From: Alloteropsis semialata
Taxonomy: Eukaryota > Streptophyta > Magnoliopsida > Poales > Poaceae
DNA: 64,000 nucleotides
Assembly: GCA_004135705.1 (NCBI GenBank)
Contig: CM014272.1
Coordinates: forward strand, 23,805,041-23,869,040
Reading direction: 5' to 3'
A model generated the notes under the pieces. It did no database searches and was not told where the DNA came from. It worked only from the letters and a program-made list of their open reading frames with translations. Made by a program: the position numbers and the translations under genes. The first letter of the stretch is position 1. Every line of letters starts with the position of its first letter. This document shows positions 44,654-56,932 of the stretch, one piece after another.

Positions 44654-45377
44654 NNNNNNNNNNNNNNNNNNNNNNNNNNNNNNNNNNNNNNNNNNNNNNN
44701 NNNNNNNNNNNNNNNNNNNNNNNNNNNNNNNNNNNNNNNNNNNNNNNNNNNNNNNNNNNNNNNNNNNNNNNNNNNNNNNNNNNNNNNNNNNNNNNNNNNN
44801 NNNNNNNNNNNNNNNNNNNNNNNNNNNNNNNNNNNNNNNNNNNNNNNNNNNNNNNNNNNNNNNNNNNNNNNNNNNNNNNNNNNNNNNNNNNNNNNNNNNN
44901 NNNNNNNNNNNNNNNNNNNNNNNNNNNNNNNNNNNNNNNNNNNNNNNNNNNNNNNNNNNNNNNNNNNNNNNNNNNNNNNNNNNNNNNNNNNNNNNNNNNN
45001 NNNNNNNNNNNNNNNNNNNNNNNNNNNNNNNNNNNNNNNNNNNNNNNNNNNNNNNNNNNNNNNNNNNNNNNNNNNNNNNNNNNNNNNNNNNNNNNNNNNN
45101 NNNNNNNNNNNNNNNNNNNNNNNNNNNNNNNNNNNNNNNNNNNNNNNNNNNNNNNNNNNNNNNNNNNNNNNNNNNNNNNNNNNNNNNNNNNNNNNNNNNN
45201 NNNNNNNNNNNNNNNNNNNNNNNNNNNNNNNNNNNNNNNNNNNNNNNNNNNNNNNNNNNNNNNNNNNNNNNNNNNNNNNNNNNNNNNNNNNNNNNNNNNN
45301 NNNNNNNNNNNNNNNNNNNNNNNNNNNNNNNNNNNNNNNNNNNNNNNNNNNNNNNNNNNNNNNNNNNNNNNNNNNNN
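44654..45377. other. Assembly gap, 724 N
   Basis: Run of 724 N between two near-identical flanks (42426-43055 and 45378-45976). Confidence 0.98.
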
Positions 45378-46085
45378 TCCATCTTGGTTAATTACACTTC
45401 CTTGTAGCGGGTAGGTATGTATACATACCTACCCACTCAATAGGAAAATAAATTAATATAATGTACCTGCTCAATGGAGTCTATAAGGTGTTGATGAGAT
45501 GATTATATATACCAAATGTTGTTTCACGTCTAGCTAATCATTGCATGATTGAAGTGGCTAGGGAAGATGTGGTACTAGGGTATTTGACGGCTAACTTGCA
45601 ATGGCTGCATGCCTACCTAGCTCAGCCTCTCTTCTGCCCTGAAAACAAAAAATACGCCGAAGACGGCTTGGCTGCTGCAGCCGCAGTACTGTAACTGCCA
45701 GAAATTCCAATCGCCTCTGTATTTGAGCTGCACTCACAGTGGTAACGGCCACACTCTTTTGGTTGAATCATTCACATCTGCGTTGATCATCATTCGCCCC
45801 ATGATCCAATCACCAGTATCATACGATACCTTCACCTTTTCTAGGCAACATATTTCCCAGTGTCTCCCAGTCCCAACAAAAGGATTTGTGTCTTGTTTTC
45901 CCCCATTACTATACCTCCTCATTACTATGTGTAGTCCTTTGTAGTGGAAATGCAATGTTCAGAAGGGAGAAGTAAAGCTGTTTACATATAGTGTAGTCTT
46001 GAATCATCATGCATGGTATTGAGCATATATTATGATCTGGTAGGTGGCAGGTTGGCAGCAGCCCACATACTGGAAGCAACATATT
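45378..46085. repeat. Unit U, copy 3 (unoccupied CACTA site)
   Basis: Repeats 42426-43055 and then continues GCTGTTTACATATAGTG where copy 2 has the CACTA element, so this is the empty site. Confidence 0.93.
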
Positions 46086-46569
46086 TCATAGATTTGAGGG
46101 AGGGTAGATTTCAATTGGATTGAAACTTATGGTCACGCCGGGCCAGGCAGTGTGCGACCTGCACAGCTGCACAGAGCTCCCCAAAATTAGTATACTAATA
46201 GCTTACGTAAGTAGAACTCATAGTTTGTCATAAAACTTCTTATAGAAATGTCCTACGAGAGAACTTTCCCTCTTCGTCAGTTTCTTCCAAAATTATTGTT
46301 AAGCATGGCTACTTGATCAAGCTCTGCAACTTGTCAAAACCATTGTGTTCTGTTACCTCCTCCCAAAATATACTTCTGGTTACAGGCACAAAAAATAATA
46401 TGCTTCGGGTTTGACTTGCTTATGGTGGGACGGCAGGAAAAGGATAACGACAGAGCAATCCTCAAACTTATGGCTTAAAGTAATCAAAAAAACTATGCAA
46501 CTAAGATTTAATAATAGTTACAATTCTTGATATAGTTTATTTCTATATAACACATCATATCATGTCCAC
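46086..46569. other. Non-coding, nothing recognised
   Basis: No credible frame, RNA gene or transposon terminus. Confidence 0.45.
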
Positions 46570-47336
46570 TATTTTATTGTTTGATTCCGCTAGCTTAGTA
46601 GGCCCCGCTGTAGAAGTTCATTCAGAGCGCAAGTTTACGCCGGTCTGGCCCTGCTAGGTTTCGCGCGCTAGTGCGAGCTATTAGGGGACACGAGAGGGCG
46701 GGTCGTTTGGCCAAAAGGCTTGCAAGGGGTACTCCAGCGCCTTACATAGGCCAACGCGGTGCCTAGGCATGTGCGCCAGGACGAGTCGATCTGTGGTCGA
46801 ACTCCGACTCAGGCACACACTCAAGTCCAGCTCGAAAAATCACCAGAGGATAAAGATGATGGGTTGGGTGCGCATGTAAGAGAGAGAAAGGGAGGCGGTG
46901 TTGAGTCGGTGCATAGGAAATTCGCTGAAAGATGCTAGCCGAATTGGCACCACTGGGCCAAAGCAAGGAAAAAAAGAAAGGAAAAAGGGTGGGCAAGGCA
47001 AGAAAAGAAAGAAGACAGGCTAAGATCGAACCAAGCAAGAGTTTAGGGGGTAAAAACGAACTTAACTTAAAAGAACTATTCTAAAGCTCAAATAAATGCA
47101 ATTCAAAAGTGAATTCAAAAGAATTCAGATCCAAGTTTGAACTTCTCGCAATCAAGAAACACAATGCAGTAGCATGAATACAATATCACCATGTTGAGTC
47201 TATTAATTTATTATTTAAGGTATATAAAATCCTAAATAATTCCAATTAATCCTAGAAAATTATTTGAGCCTTCAATAAATTCTAGAAAATTCTGACAATG
47301 TTTCTACGATTTCGTGTGTTGAATTAGGGTGTTACA
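46570..47336 (-). mobile_element. LTR-like fragment, Ty3-gypsy type
   Basis: On the minus strand it starts at 47336 with TGTAACACCCTAATTCAACA, a common Ty3-gypsy LTR opening in grasses, followed by the AT-rich then GC-rich profile of such LTRs. The other border and target duplication were not found; the left limit is approximate. Confidence 0.55.
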
Positions 47337-48671
47337 AATCTAATCTCTTGCATTCTATCGCCACAGCTCTAAGAATAAGAAGTTTCTCAAAAACAGGTAC
47401 TGACCATATAGCTTATATATTGTTGTCAACCTGTCGGTGTATGTTTTTGGCTACACTATTTGCGGGCAATGCTTCAGGCCTAGATCTCAATGGTAGCACT
47501 GGAGACAAAGAATTGTGTAGGTTTCCAGATTGGCATAACACCCGAACTCCGATGCTGTAACTTATGGTTTCTGTAAGCGTCCCTACCACTCACTTGTAGA
47601 CCTGGGTGCAGGGGATACAAGTCAGCAAGATATCTTTTCTACTGGATTACATGTTATAATATCTATGCGGGTTACGACTTTTGATCACTATAATAAAATC
47701 ATTGAGATGGGCCTATGGTCAAGGAGCTATAATAAAAAGAAGTGGTCTACGATGAATAGTGCAATATATGAGGACGAAAAGCTGGCCCAGTGGAGTCAAT
47801 GCTTTCTTGAATCCATCCACTTCTTCCCTGAACCATCCACGTTTCACTGGGTTAAGTGTCTACAAAATAGAGTATGTCGATCTATAATAATTATTACTCA
47901 CATATAAAGAATCAATAAGTCATGTATAGTGCTGGCATTTATTTCTCAACAATATATATTTCTTACTCAGATCAGCTTCTACGCTTTTCTTTAAACTGGA
48001 CAAGTGATAGACAGTTAGCTATGTAGTTCTGTACGATGATATCACTGTCATCCAGAACAGTTGCTCTCCCAAAGTTTGCTTAAAAGCTGATGCTGAATTT
48101 AAACCCTACAATGCTAGCTTTGGCTGATAGCTTAATTGAGCAACCTGTGTGCTTCTTTCCAATTGCAGTTGCTCCGCTAAAAAAAATATGCAGAAAAGCC
48201 AGTAAGAAATTAAAACCCATGACTGAGAATAGTCGCCATGCTACATTCTGCTACAGTGTCTGAACGCAATGCCCGAATCGATTGTACACCATGGTAGTGC
48301 GATGTGGTTCGTTGAGTTCATTAGAAAATAACCTTTGTCCAAGCGCGGTGTGTCTCTTGGTACACATCTAACCGGATTGTCGCACGGACCATAATGTTGG
48401 TCGAGCAACGACAACCAATGTGAATTCGGTACCCCATAACATTGGACAAATGAGTCAAATTACTGTGGCTAGTTAGCCATCCTTACAAAACATATGTTTC
48501 TTCCACTATGCTTTCAATCCACTCATAGGGTCTAATCAGGCCATCACTACCTAAATTTTTCTATCTTGACCACTTATTACCTTTATTGTCCTTTTGATAG
48601 TGTGCCATTAGTTTATTTTAGCATAGCATGGTTTCATTGGTACTGTGGACCACAGGGGCATCTGTTCCCCG
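47337..48671. other. Non-coding, nothing recognised
   Basis: No gene family recognised. Short open frames (for example 47348-47560 and 47665-47907) lack conserved motifs and splice context. Confidence 0.4.
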
Positions 48672-48830
48672 TAGATTATATATATAATCAGCTTATGAAA
48701 CAAGGACAAAATGTTAAGTGACCATCATAGACTATCAAATTCATCTGAAATAAACTGCACATGGTAGCTTATTTCAGATTATTTGGTGGTTCATGGAGAC
48801 CTTTTTACGATATTGTTCATCTGGACCAAT
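48672..48830. mobile_element. MITE remnant related to 10719-10907
   Basis: Shares the palindromic core with the MITE at 10719-10907: GCACATGGTAGCTTATTTCA against GCGCATGGGTAGCTTATTTC, then AGATTATTTGGTGG and TTCATGGAGACC. The ends are decayed. Confidence 0.65.
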
Positions 48831-51398
48831 AGCAGAAGACACAGGCCTTGGAACAAAAAACGAGTTGATCATGCAACACGTGATGGGTAAGACTGGAAGA
48901 AACAACATGGTAGATCAATCTTGCCTAACGGCTACAGTCATCCTAAAGTACTAGAGCTGCGAGGATAGATATTGCGACCCAAGATGTACTCATAGAAAAA
49001 ACAGGCTTGCTATGAAATACAGTGGACAAACCATAGGGGAACAATACATCGTACTGGTCTAAACCATTCCCCTCCATGTTATGTTACTCATTCTCCCGGT
49101 GCCTTCCATTCCTATGGGAGTAGATACACTTGAATATTTTCGTTGCCCACTCCTTTCCCAGGCATAGGCCGGCAACCGAAAAATAACATGTAGTACTGGA
49201 CTTCTGTAATGGTTCTCGAAACTATAAAGCCTCGTATGGTGCTAGCTTTACTTGCTCGGTGTGTATGAAATAACAGCATATGCCTATCATATGTATTGAG
49301 GTTAGCTTCTACATACTTCTGCCCACAATAAATAGCTTTTCTACTTCTCGTTTTTGTTGCATGGATGGATTGCTTTATTGACACAGCACCTTATAATAGT
49401 TTTTTTAGATAATTCGTATTTGTTCAGCTCAAGTATGCAGGTGAAATGGCAAACATGGCATGTTGTATTGTGATTTAGCTAGCGCTAATCTAAGTGAATC
49501 GGGCACGTTGCCAAATGAAGAACGATCAAGGGTAGTCGATGCATAGTTGCACAGTAAGATATGTCATTGTCAGTTGTAGAATAATGAAAATGTCACCAAG
49601 TTTGGCAACGACAATCCACTATTAGATTTAGTTATGCAAGTATAAGTCTAAATTGAATCAATATATGAAATGGACAGTACCCTTTAATTTCAAATAGAAT
49701 ACAACAACCATCTTCCCCTTCCAAAGTATTTAATTAGGGGTATATAGTGGAAATAAGAAGTGAGAATGTACTATTAGACCGGCTTCATTGTGGCGGAAAT
49801 CCTCAATTAAAATGGCTTCAGTGCACCAGACCATGGCATCTTAGTGGCTTAAACAGGCCTTGCAATCTGCAACCAATTGAAACTTGCAATCTGTTGCCTA
49901 ATGTCCCGAGTAAACCACTAGTATTTCGGTCGAAAACAGATACACAACAAGTATCACCGAAGGCAAGATCGGGCGGTACAACTCAAGACAAATTTTACAT
50001 TACAAAGGTTATTACAAAGAAGTTCAAGTACTTACAAGTTATTACATAATAGAGTTCAAACGCATGTAACGAATAAAATGAGAAGTCTAATGGTAAGACA
50101 AGTTACGTCATCGCACATCCTGACACATGAATGACACACCGTAGTCATTGCTAGAGGAGGACGGCTCAAAGACAATAGACCAACCTTTAGAGAACACCTG
50201 GCCAAGTCAAAATGGCTGCTTGGACATATGCATTATCATCTTGGAACAACCCACAAGCAAGGCTGAGTAGACTACTATTCCGCAAGACTTACCCGACTAA
50301 TGGTACATACTTGGCCAGCTGCTAACACGTGAAAGGCTTTGGATTGAGGGTTTTGTTTTGCTAAAAAATGGCTTGGAGTTATTCATTACTTTCAAAGGTA
50401 TAGCATCCAATTGAAGGTTGGGATAAAAATTAGATAAGTTTGCAACTGTGAAAAAAATAAATAAAATCAAGGTATAATAATATTAGTCACTAATGTTGTT
50501 CTTAGTATGATGTGACGTAGTGGTCATATTGTGGGTAGTGTGGCATTTGGAATCACAGTGGTCTCCATTGCCATGGTTCCACCGTGATCTCCATCGCCAT
50601 GCCTCTTGTATTGTGGTGATCAAAATCGCCACCATGCTTGAAAAGGCCTCTATGAATATATGCTAATAGCTAATAAGTAAATTACATAAGGGATCAAGTA
50701 TTAGAAGATGTCACTAAGGTCATTATACAATAATGGAATAACCTCAACTCGGTTGTGTTCACTTGCAGCAACACAGGCTACTCAAAAGTTACACACTGAT
50801 GATCACATGACATTGAGGCCCTACTCAAAAACAAGTTAGTTATAGAACACCTTCTAATGAAATGATACTAGGGTCTCACTATAGCAAATAGCAACGGCAG
50901 TCCTACAGGGTGTCGAGGTAGGAGCTGTCCTCATGGATCTTAGGCACCGCCCTGAAAACCTCACAGAATTAGACAGGTCGCATCAATGAAATCTCTATGA
51001 AAATCTCATCGGACTGATCAAATCCATCCAAATCTGAGCCTTCCACTATGTCTCAGTTTTCACTAGGCCAATTGTATTGACTGTTGTGTTTGGTGTAACT
51101 AAGAGGACGTCTACACATGATCTCGTTCTGTTGGCTCAATGTATTGACTGTTCACGCAATTAGTCTCGTTGCTGATTCCAGCAAGTATGGACTGTATGTA
51201 CATCAAAGAAGGAGCAAGAATTAATCTTTTTGATCACATGATGGTATCAACTCATATGTATTCCAATCCCATATAACCAAAATCCTCGCAATGAAAGATC
51301 CATCTCATCAATCTAACATAAGAACAGTAATAGATTGCATCCACTACAAGAACATATCACATATATGCACATGATCCAAACAACATACTAAGAAAGAT
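48831..51398. repeat. Non-coding; unit V copy 1 (about 49068-49480)
   Basis: About 49068-49480 is a diverged relative of 54360-54985 and 58285-58388 (GTGCCTTCCATTCCTATG, CTCGGTGTGTAT). The remainder, to 51398, has no recognisable gene or element. Confidence 0.45.
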
Positions 51399-51406
51399 GG
51401 CTCTGA
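51393..51406 (-). other. Orphan retrotransposon primer binding site
   Basis: The plus strand GGCTCTGATACCAC is, on the minus strand, GTGGTATCAGAGCC, the initiator tRNA-Met primer site. It adjoins TGTAGGAAAGCC (from 51413), so an LTR remnant probably extends to the right from there, with no coding region visible to the left. Confidence 0.5.
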
Positions 51407-51412
51407 TACCAC

Positions 51413-52409
51413 TGTAGGAAAGCCAAGTAAGCTCCTCTAGCTCCACATCTACCAAATCACCCAGGAAACTTGTGAGCAAAGGGGTCATATACCCTCCTAG
51501 TCCTCACCCTAGGAGTAACCACTTGTCGTCATAGCTCATCCGCATAGCCGCAACAACAAGAGCACCTTCCCAGAGAGTCCACATGTGCGGGGAAGGAATG
51601 CTTTGTGCTAGTGTGCTAGCACCGCACGCCCCACTAGGGTCTTGGGATTAGGCTAAGACGAGGTGGCGGCAAGGGTTGTGGCGTGGTGCTAAAATCAGAA
51701 CTGCCACTGGAGAGGGTATGGGTAAACCCACTCTTGTTCATAACCAAATCCAAATATATATTATCCAAGCCTCACCCTCCCCATTCTCACCCATATCCAA
51801 TTGATAATTTCTTTTGCACTAGATACTATACATATCTAATGGAAAAATAGTTTTCTCCTCATACCCTGCCCTCCCCATTTTTAATGGATAAGCAGTTTTT
51901 TATCCATACCCATTTGAGGTGGGTGTGGATTTGGGTATGAATTATGGATACTCAGCAACAGGTCTAGTTAAAATAGTGCGCCCCTGCCCCACCGCCCATA
52001 TATAACGGGCTGTGAGGTTGTAGGCCCATTAGTATCCTAATCTTCCTGAATAAATTATCAAGTGGTCCTTTACTCCGAAATGTTATGATTGCCTCTTGGG
52101 CACATCACCTATAGTATAATCCAGCGTGATGAGAACTCCGTGTCTGGCAATGCCATCCACCTTGATACCATGGATACAAAATGACTTTTGACCGTTACTT
52201 TGCTATGTGCATTTTAGTTATTTATTAGAAGCACTACCAATATCCCTATGGTGTATTGTCTCTCCTGTGCAAAAAGAAGAGAGCTTAATTGCGTCATCAT
52301 CTCAACAATGTTAAACATTTGGATGCATCGGAATAGGTGAGAAGTGTTGCGACACAAAAATCTCCCACGTGCAGGGGACGCTAATATGGAGACTGAGGCT
52401 TTGTGTAGC
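51413..52409 (-). mobile_element. Probable LTR remnant beside orphan PBS
   Basis: Begins TGTAGGAAAGCC next to the PBS. No second border or target duplication was found, and how far the LTR extends is unknown. No gene recognised in the stretch. Confidence 0.35.
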
Positions 52410-52412
52410 TAC

Positions 52413-53698
52413 CACTACTGGAGAACGCTCGATCGGTCACGGTTCGTAACCCTCATAGGTACCGGTTCTGGAACCGGTACCGCGACACCGTGACTAAAGG
52501 GGGGCGGCCTTTGGTACCGGGTCCAGACCCGGTACCAAAGGGAGGCTTTGGTACCGGTTGGTAACACCAACCGGTACCGATGACTAAAAACAAAAAACAA
52601 AAAAAAAATAGCGCCAAACCCAAATCCTCACCCCCAGCGCATTTTGATTCGGTTCATCATCGTCATCCAGTTCGATTTTACAAACAATCATCACAAAACC
52701 AAATCCAAATCCTCTTCAGTTCATCGTCAACCAGATTTTACAAGCAAATACAGCACAAATCCAAATCATCTCCACCAAATCCTCTCATCTAACAGCACCA
52801 ATTCGAAATCCTCCTCATGCATAGGCACAAATATTTCTTCAGATATCAAAAACAATATACATGACATGTTTCTTAAATCAATCACAGCAAAATCAATCCC
52901 AAGATCTGGAAAAAAAAAGAATCACCGGCACAGTATTCTTCGAGAATACTGTTCATGGCACAGTATTCTTCGAGAATACTGTTCTTCCTTCGCGGAAACG
53001 GACGCGGCACGAGCACGCCGCCGGTGGACGAGCTCCTGCCCCGCGCTGGCTTGCGCCCCGCACTGCTTGCGCCCGCGCCGCCTTGCGCCTTGGTCAGCAG
53101 CCGCAGCTTCTCCACGTTCGTCAGCAGCTTCACCGGTGCCGCGGGCCGCCTGGCCGTCAGGGTCGTCGGCGCTCCTCGCTCGCTCGCCGCGCAGGGGACC
53201 TCGCCCGCAGGGGGGCCTCGCCCCGCCAGGGGGCCTCGCCCGCAGGGGAGCTCGCCCGCCAAGGGACCTCGCCCCGCAGGGGCCTCGCCCGCCGCCGCCC
53301 GCCAGGGGGCTCGCCGTGAGAGAGTCTGGGTGAGAGAGATAGAGAGGGAGAGGATAAGAGTTCGAGTGGGTGAGAGATGGCGCGAGATAAAGAGCTGGCG
53401 TTAGATTTTTACGGACGTTTTGGTACCGGGCCGTAACACGACCCGGTACCAAAGGCCGTCCTTCGGTACCGGGTGATGTTACCACCCGGTACCAAAAGGT
53501 CCAGGACCTTTTGGTACCGGGTGGTAACATCACCCGGTACCGAAGGACGGCCTTTGGTATCGGGTCGTGTTACGGCCCGGTACCAAAGGGTACTCGGGGG
53601 GCAACACATTTAGACCCGGTACCAATGCAAGCATTGGTACCGGGTCTTTTACAACCGTGACCTATTAGGGAGGATGGATGAAGGGTTCTCCGGTAGTG
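52413..53698. mobile_element. Non-autonomous CACTA element (GGTACCGG family), 1286 bp
   Basis: Ends CACTACTGGAGAACGC and, on the minus strand, CACTACCGGAGAACCC; the target duplication TAC is exact (52410-52412, 53699-53701). GGTACCGG palindromes fill both subterminal regions. The interior has two tandem 30-bp units with a perfect palindrome (52931-52951, 52961-52981) and a GC-rich minisatellite (53190-53310, units around CGCAGGGGACCTCGCCCG). No transposase; the GC-rich frames are probably incidental. Confidence 0.95.
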
Positions 53699-53701
53699 TA
53701 C

Positions 53702-54985
53702 AGTTGCCATTATCCTCAGTCATTTCTTTTACCTCAGCTTTGTTTGTACACCTCGCCTATCGTTTGTTTTATGTTTTGTAAAAAAAACATTCTCTTTAGT
53801 CCAATCGGTAACGCTCCTGCCTATTTCAAAGAAATAATTATTTGCAATAAAATATAATTATTTCTGGTGAATAGTGCATGAGGCGCACAGAGCGTTTGGA
53901 GAGCTCAGCTAGGCAAGCTTGATAATCCAGCTACGCTCACCTTCCAACTGCAAGATGTTTGGATTCATTTGATGAGCTAGCACTAATCTTTGGCTGACAT
54001 TAAAATTTGCCAATTTTTTGTTCCTTTAACAATGTAATTAGCAAGCATATGTAGTAACATGGTACAACTCGTGATGATTAAATAATGGACATATACGAGC
54101 CTGAAAATCACAGAGACACCTAGCCGACACAATTTGATTACTTTTCTGTTTTGCTAAGCTGAAGCTACACACTTTGATTTGGTTTGGCAGCTGCAACTCT
54201 GCATTTTTCAATCGGTTCAGTGCAACATAATGCCTACAACACCACGGGAACATTATCTGTTCAACATTTCCATGAGAGCCATGCGGGATTCTGGGGTTCT
54301 GCCACATGCCCACAAATTACATTTCAGCGGCGAGGTTAAATTCGCAGACAGCCAGTGGCATCCTATCTCCTGCTGCCTTCTATTCGAATGGGAGGAGACA
54401 ACGACGATTTTTTTTGCTCAACACTCTTCCTCCTCCGGTTTATGTGGCTCGTTCTCAGTCCTTGATGTGGCAAACTGAAGCGCGATAATATATATTATCG
54501 AATTCGTTATAGATGGTACTCTATTGCCTCGTGTGGCCTATTTTATATTTCTCGGTGTGTACATAATTGATTCTGCACTATTGATGTTAACTCAGATCAG
54601 CTTCTAAATATTTCCTCTAGATCTTATCAAAATAATTGTTTTCCTAGATTTTTCCTAGACATAGCCCATGTATGTAGGTTATGTGGCAAGCAAGTTATAT
54701 TGGGATGAAGTTTTGTCTGGTTTTTAAATCAAACTCGTTATATGGAAAAGTATCAAGCATCGTCCATGCACTGCATGTAACTTACGTATCCTTGTAAGTT
54801 GTACAATGAATCCCCATCACAATGTTTGAGCAAGCTCCACCGTACAACTTAGTTAAGGACGTATACGTTAAAATTAAAAAAAAAGAGCATATATGGTCCG
54901 GAGCAGAGGGGTCGACAAAAAACGGGGTTGCTGGTAGGAGACTATCTCCTCTAAGGTAGATGGCCATGAAGAAACATATTCTTTC
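53702..54985. repeat. Non-coding; unit V copy 2 (about 54360-54985)
   Basis: About 54600-54985 aligns with 55150-55393 plus 56762-56895: AGCCCATGTATGTAGGT, TTAGTTAAGGA and ATGGTCCGGAGCA are shared. It is the paralogous empty site for the CACTA at 55394. No gene recognised. Confidence 0.65.
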
Positions 54986-55393
54986 AAGCCAAAACTGCTA
55001 TGCTGAGGAGAACCTGGATTACTGATTACTTGACAACACGTCTGAACATATCATCGTAGTTGATGTACCTTTTATGTTTACCAGTCGCGTATAAAGCACC
55101 AGGCAATGAAGTTTGGTGCAGCCATTTATATGGCAACATTAGTAGCTTTCGGAATCTTATCAAATATTTCCTCAGGATCTTATAAAAATAATTGCTTTTG
55201 TAGATTTTTGTTTGGCATAGCCCATGTATGTAGGTGAAATGGCAAAGTATTCTGTATTGGGATGTAGTGCTGACTGATTTTTAAATAAAGCCGGTTGCAT
55301 GGAGAAGGATCAAGCATGAACCATGCATAGTACGTAATGTATATATCATGAGCACAAGTTTTACAACGAATCTCCATCATAATGTTTGACCGG
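54986..55393. repeat. Unit V copy 3, left part
   Basis: Left flank of the CACTA element at 55394; the unit resumes at 56762. Non-coding. Confidence 0.65.
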
Positions 55394-56761
55394 CACTACG
55401 GGAAACCCGGGGTTTGCCGAGTGTCCCAAACACTCGGCAAAGGCCGAAATACACTCGGCAAACGCTTTGCCGAGTGTTACACTCGGCAAACAGCACTCGG
55501 TAACCCGGGACTCGGCAAAGAGCTGTTTGCCGAGTGTATTTTTTCGGGCACTCGGCAAACCCTTTGCCGAGTGCTATTTGACACTCGGCAAACAGCCGGT
55601 TTCCTGAGCACAAAAAAACCGAAAACAAATAGCAAAAAAATTTATTTAAATGTGGGAAGGCACCCAACCACACAAATAGCAAGTCGCGCCATTTTTCGCG
55701 GAAAATTCACGCGCTACGCGGTCGGCGGGATTCGAACCCGCGACCTCTCTCTCGCGCGTAACCTTCTCTACCACTGCACCACACTCTCACTTGTGACTAG
55801 ATATCGTTCTGATTCCTACCATATTATACTAAACCGAGTGTAAATTGCTTCTTTGAGGCCGTAAACGATTTCAAATTAAAAACTTGTCAACTACAAAGTT
55901 TTATAACTTTTTGAAATCTACAAGTTTTATTTTGGTAGTTTCTCCATCCGAGGTCATTTACAAAATTTGAATTTCAAATTTGAGAACATTCAAACTTAGT
56001 TTTCGTTGACTATATGATTTCAAATGAAAAAGTTGTCAACTACAAAGTTTCATAACTTATTGTGATCTACAACTTTTATTTTGACTGTTTTTTCATCCGA
56101 GGTCATTTGAAAAAACTCAAATTTTGAATTTTGAGAACTACAAACGTACTTTTCATTAGCAAAACAAATTCAAATTAAAAAATTTTAAACTACAAAGTTG
56201 TATAACTTCTGAAGATCTACAACTTTGATATATGACATTTCTTCATCCGATGTAGTGAGAGTAACATTGTTCACAAATCTTATAGATCTCTCTTATAGTT
56301 TCAGGAAACTCTACGAGAGATCTAGATTTCGTGAACAATATTCATATGAATTTGTCGAATGAAGAAATGACCAAACTAAAAGTTCAGCATCTTGAGAAGT
56401 TATACAACTTTGTAGTTCAAAACTTTTTAATTTGAATTGATTTACTACTTCAAAATGTGGTTTTAATTATGACTTTGCCGAGTGTCAAAAAAAACACTCG
56501 GCAAACAGGACCTTTGCCGAGTGTCAAAAAAACACTCGGCAAAGATATTGTTTGCCGAGTGTTTTTTTTTTGACACTCGGCAAAGAATATCTTTGCCGAG
56601 TGTTTTTTTTTTACACTCGGCAAACCATATTTTTGCCGAGTGTTTTTTTTTGCCGAGTGTTTTTTGAAAAACACTCGGCAAACAAGTTGTTTGCCGAGTG
56701 CCCGAAAAAAAACACTCGGCAAACATGAAGACACTCGGCAAACTCGGGATTTCCCGTAGTG
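55394..56761. mobile_element. Non-autonomous CACTA element (TTTGCCGAGTG family), 1368 bp
   Basis: Ends CACTACGGGAAACCCG and, on the minus strand, CACTACGGGAAATCCC; exact target duplication CGG (55391-55393, 56762-56764). Subterminal TTTGCCGAGTG inverted pairs lie at 55414-55590 and 56473-56745. The interior has two to three copies of a roughly 140-bp repeat (55860-56260, sharing CAACTACAAAGTT and CATCCGAGGTCATTT) and a tRNA-like segment at 55719-55790. No transposase. Confidence 0.95.
55719..55790 (-). ncRNA. tRNA-like sequence (Pol III A and B boxes) inside CACTA
   Basis: On the minus strand, TGGTGCAGTGG (A box, 55771-55781) and GGTTCGAATCC (B box, 55728-55738) have tRNA-like spacing, and CGGGTTCGAATCCCG forms a T arm. 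The acceptor and anticodon stems do not form a clear cloverleaf, so it is a tRNA-derived or SINE-head sequence rather than a functional tRNA. Confidence 0.5.
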
Positions 56762-56932
56762 CGGGGTCCGCATACGAATTAGTTAAGGAGGTACCAGTTA
56801 AAATAAAAGAAAGGAGCAGACATGGTCCGGAGCATAGGGGTGGATGAAAACAGGCTGCTGGTAGGTGGCCATGGAGAAAACACATTCTTTCACATCCAAT
56901 TGGTGTATCAGCTGGGTGCCTGGACACACTGT
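56762..56932. repeat. Unit V copy 3, right part
   Basis: Continues the unit split by the CACTA element: AATTAGTTAAGGAGGTA, ATGGTCCGGAGCATAGGGG and GGTGGCCATGGAGAAA match 54847-54985. Confidence 0.7.

Noticed and set aside
44322..45407. Open frames across 44654-45377
   Set aside because: Artefact of the N run.
46763..47038. 91-codon minus-strand frame with a hydrophobic stretch
   Set aside because: Falls in the LTR-like fragment; no homology recognised.
55719..55790. Functional tRNA gene
   Set aside because: A and B boxes are present but acceptor and anticodon stems do not pair properly.
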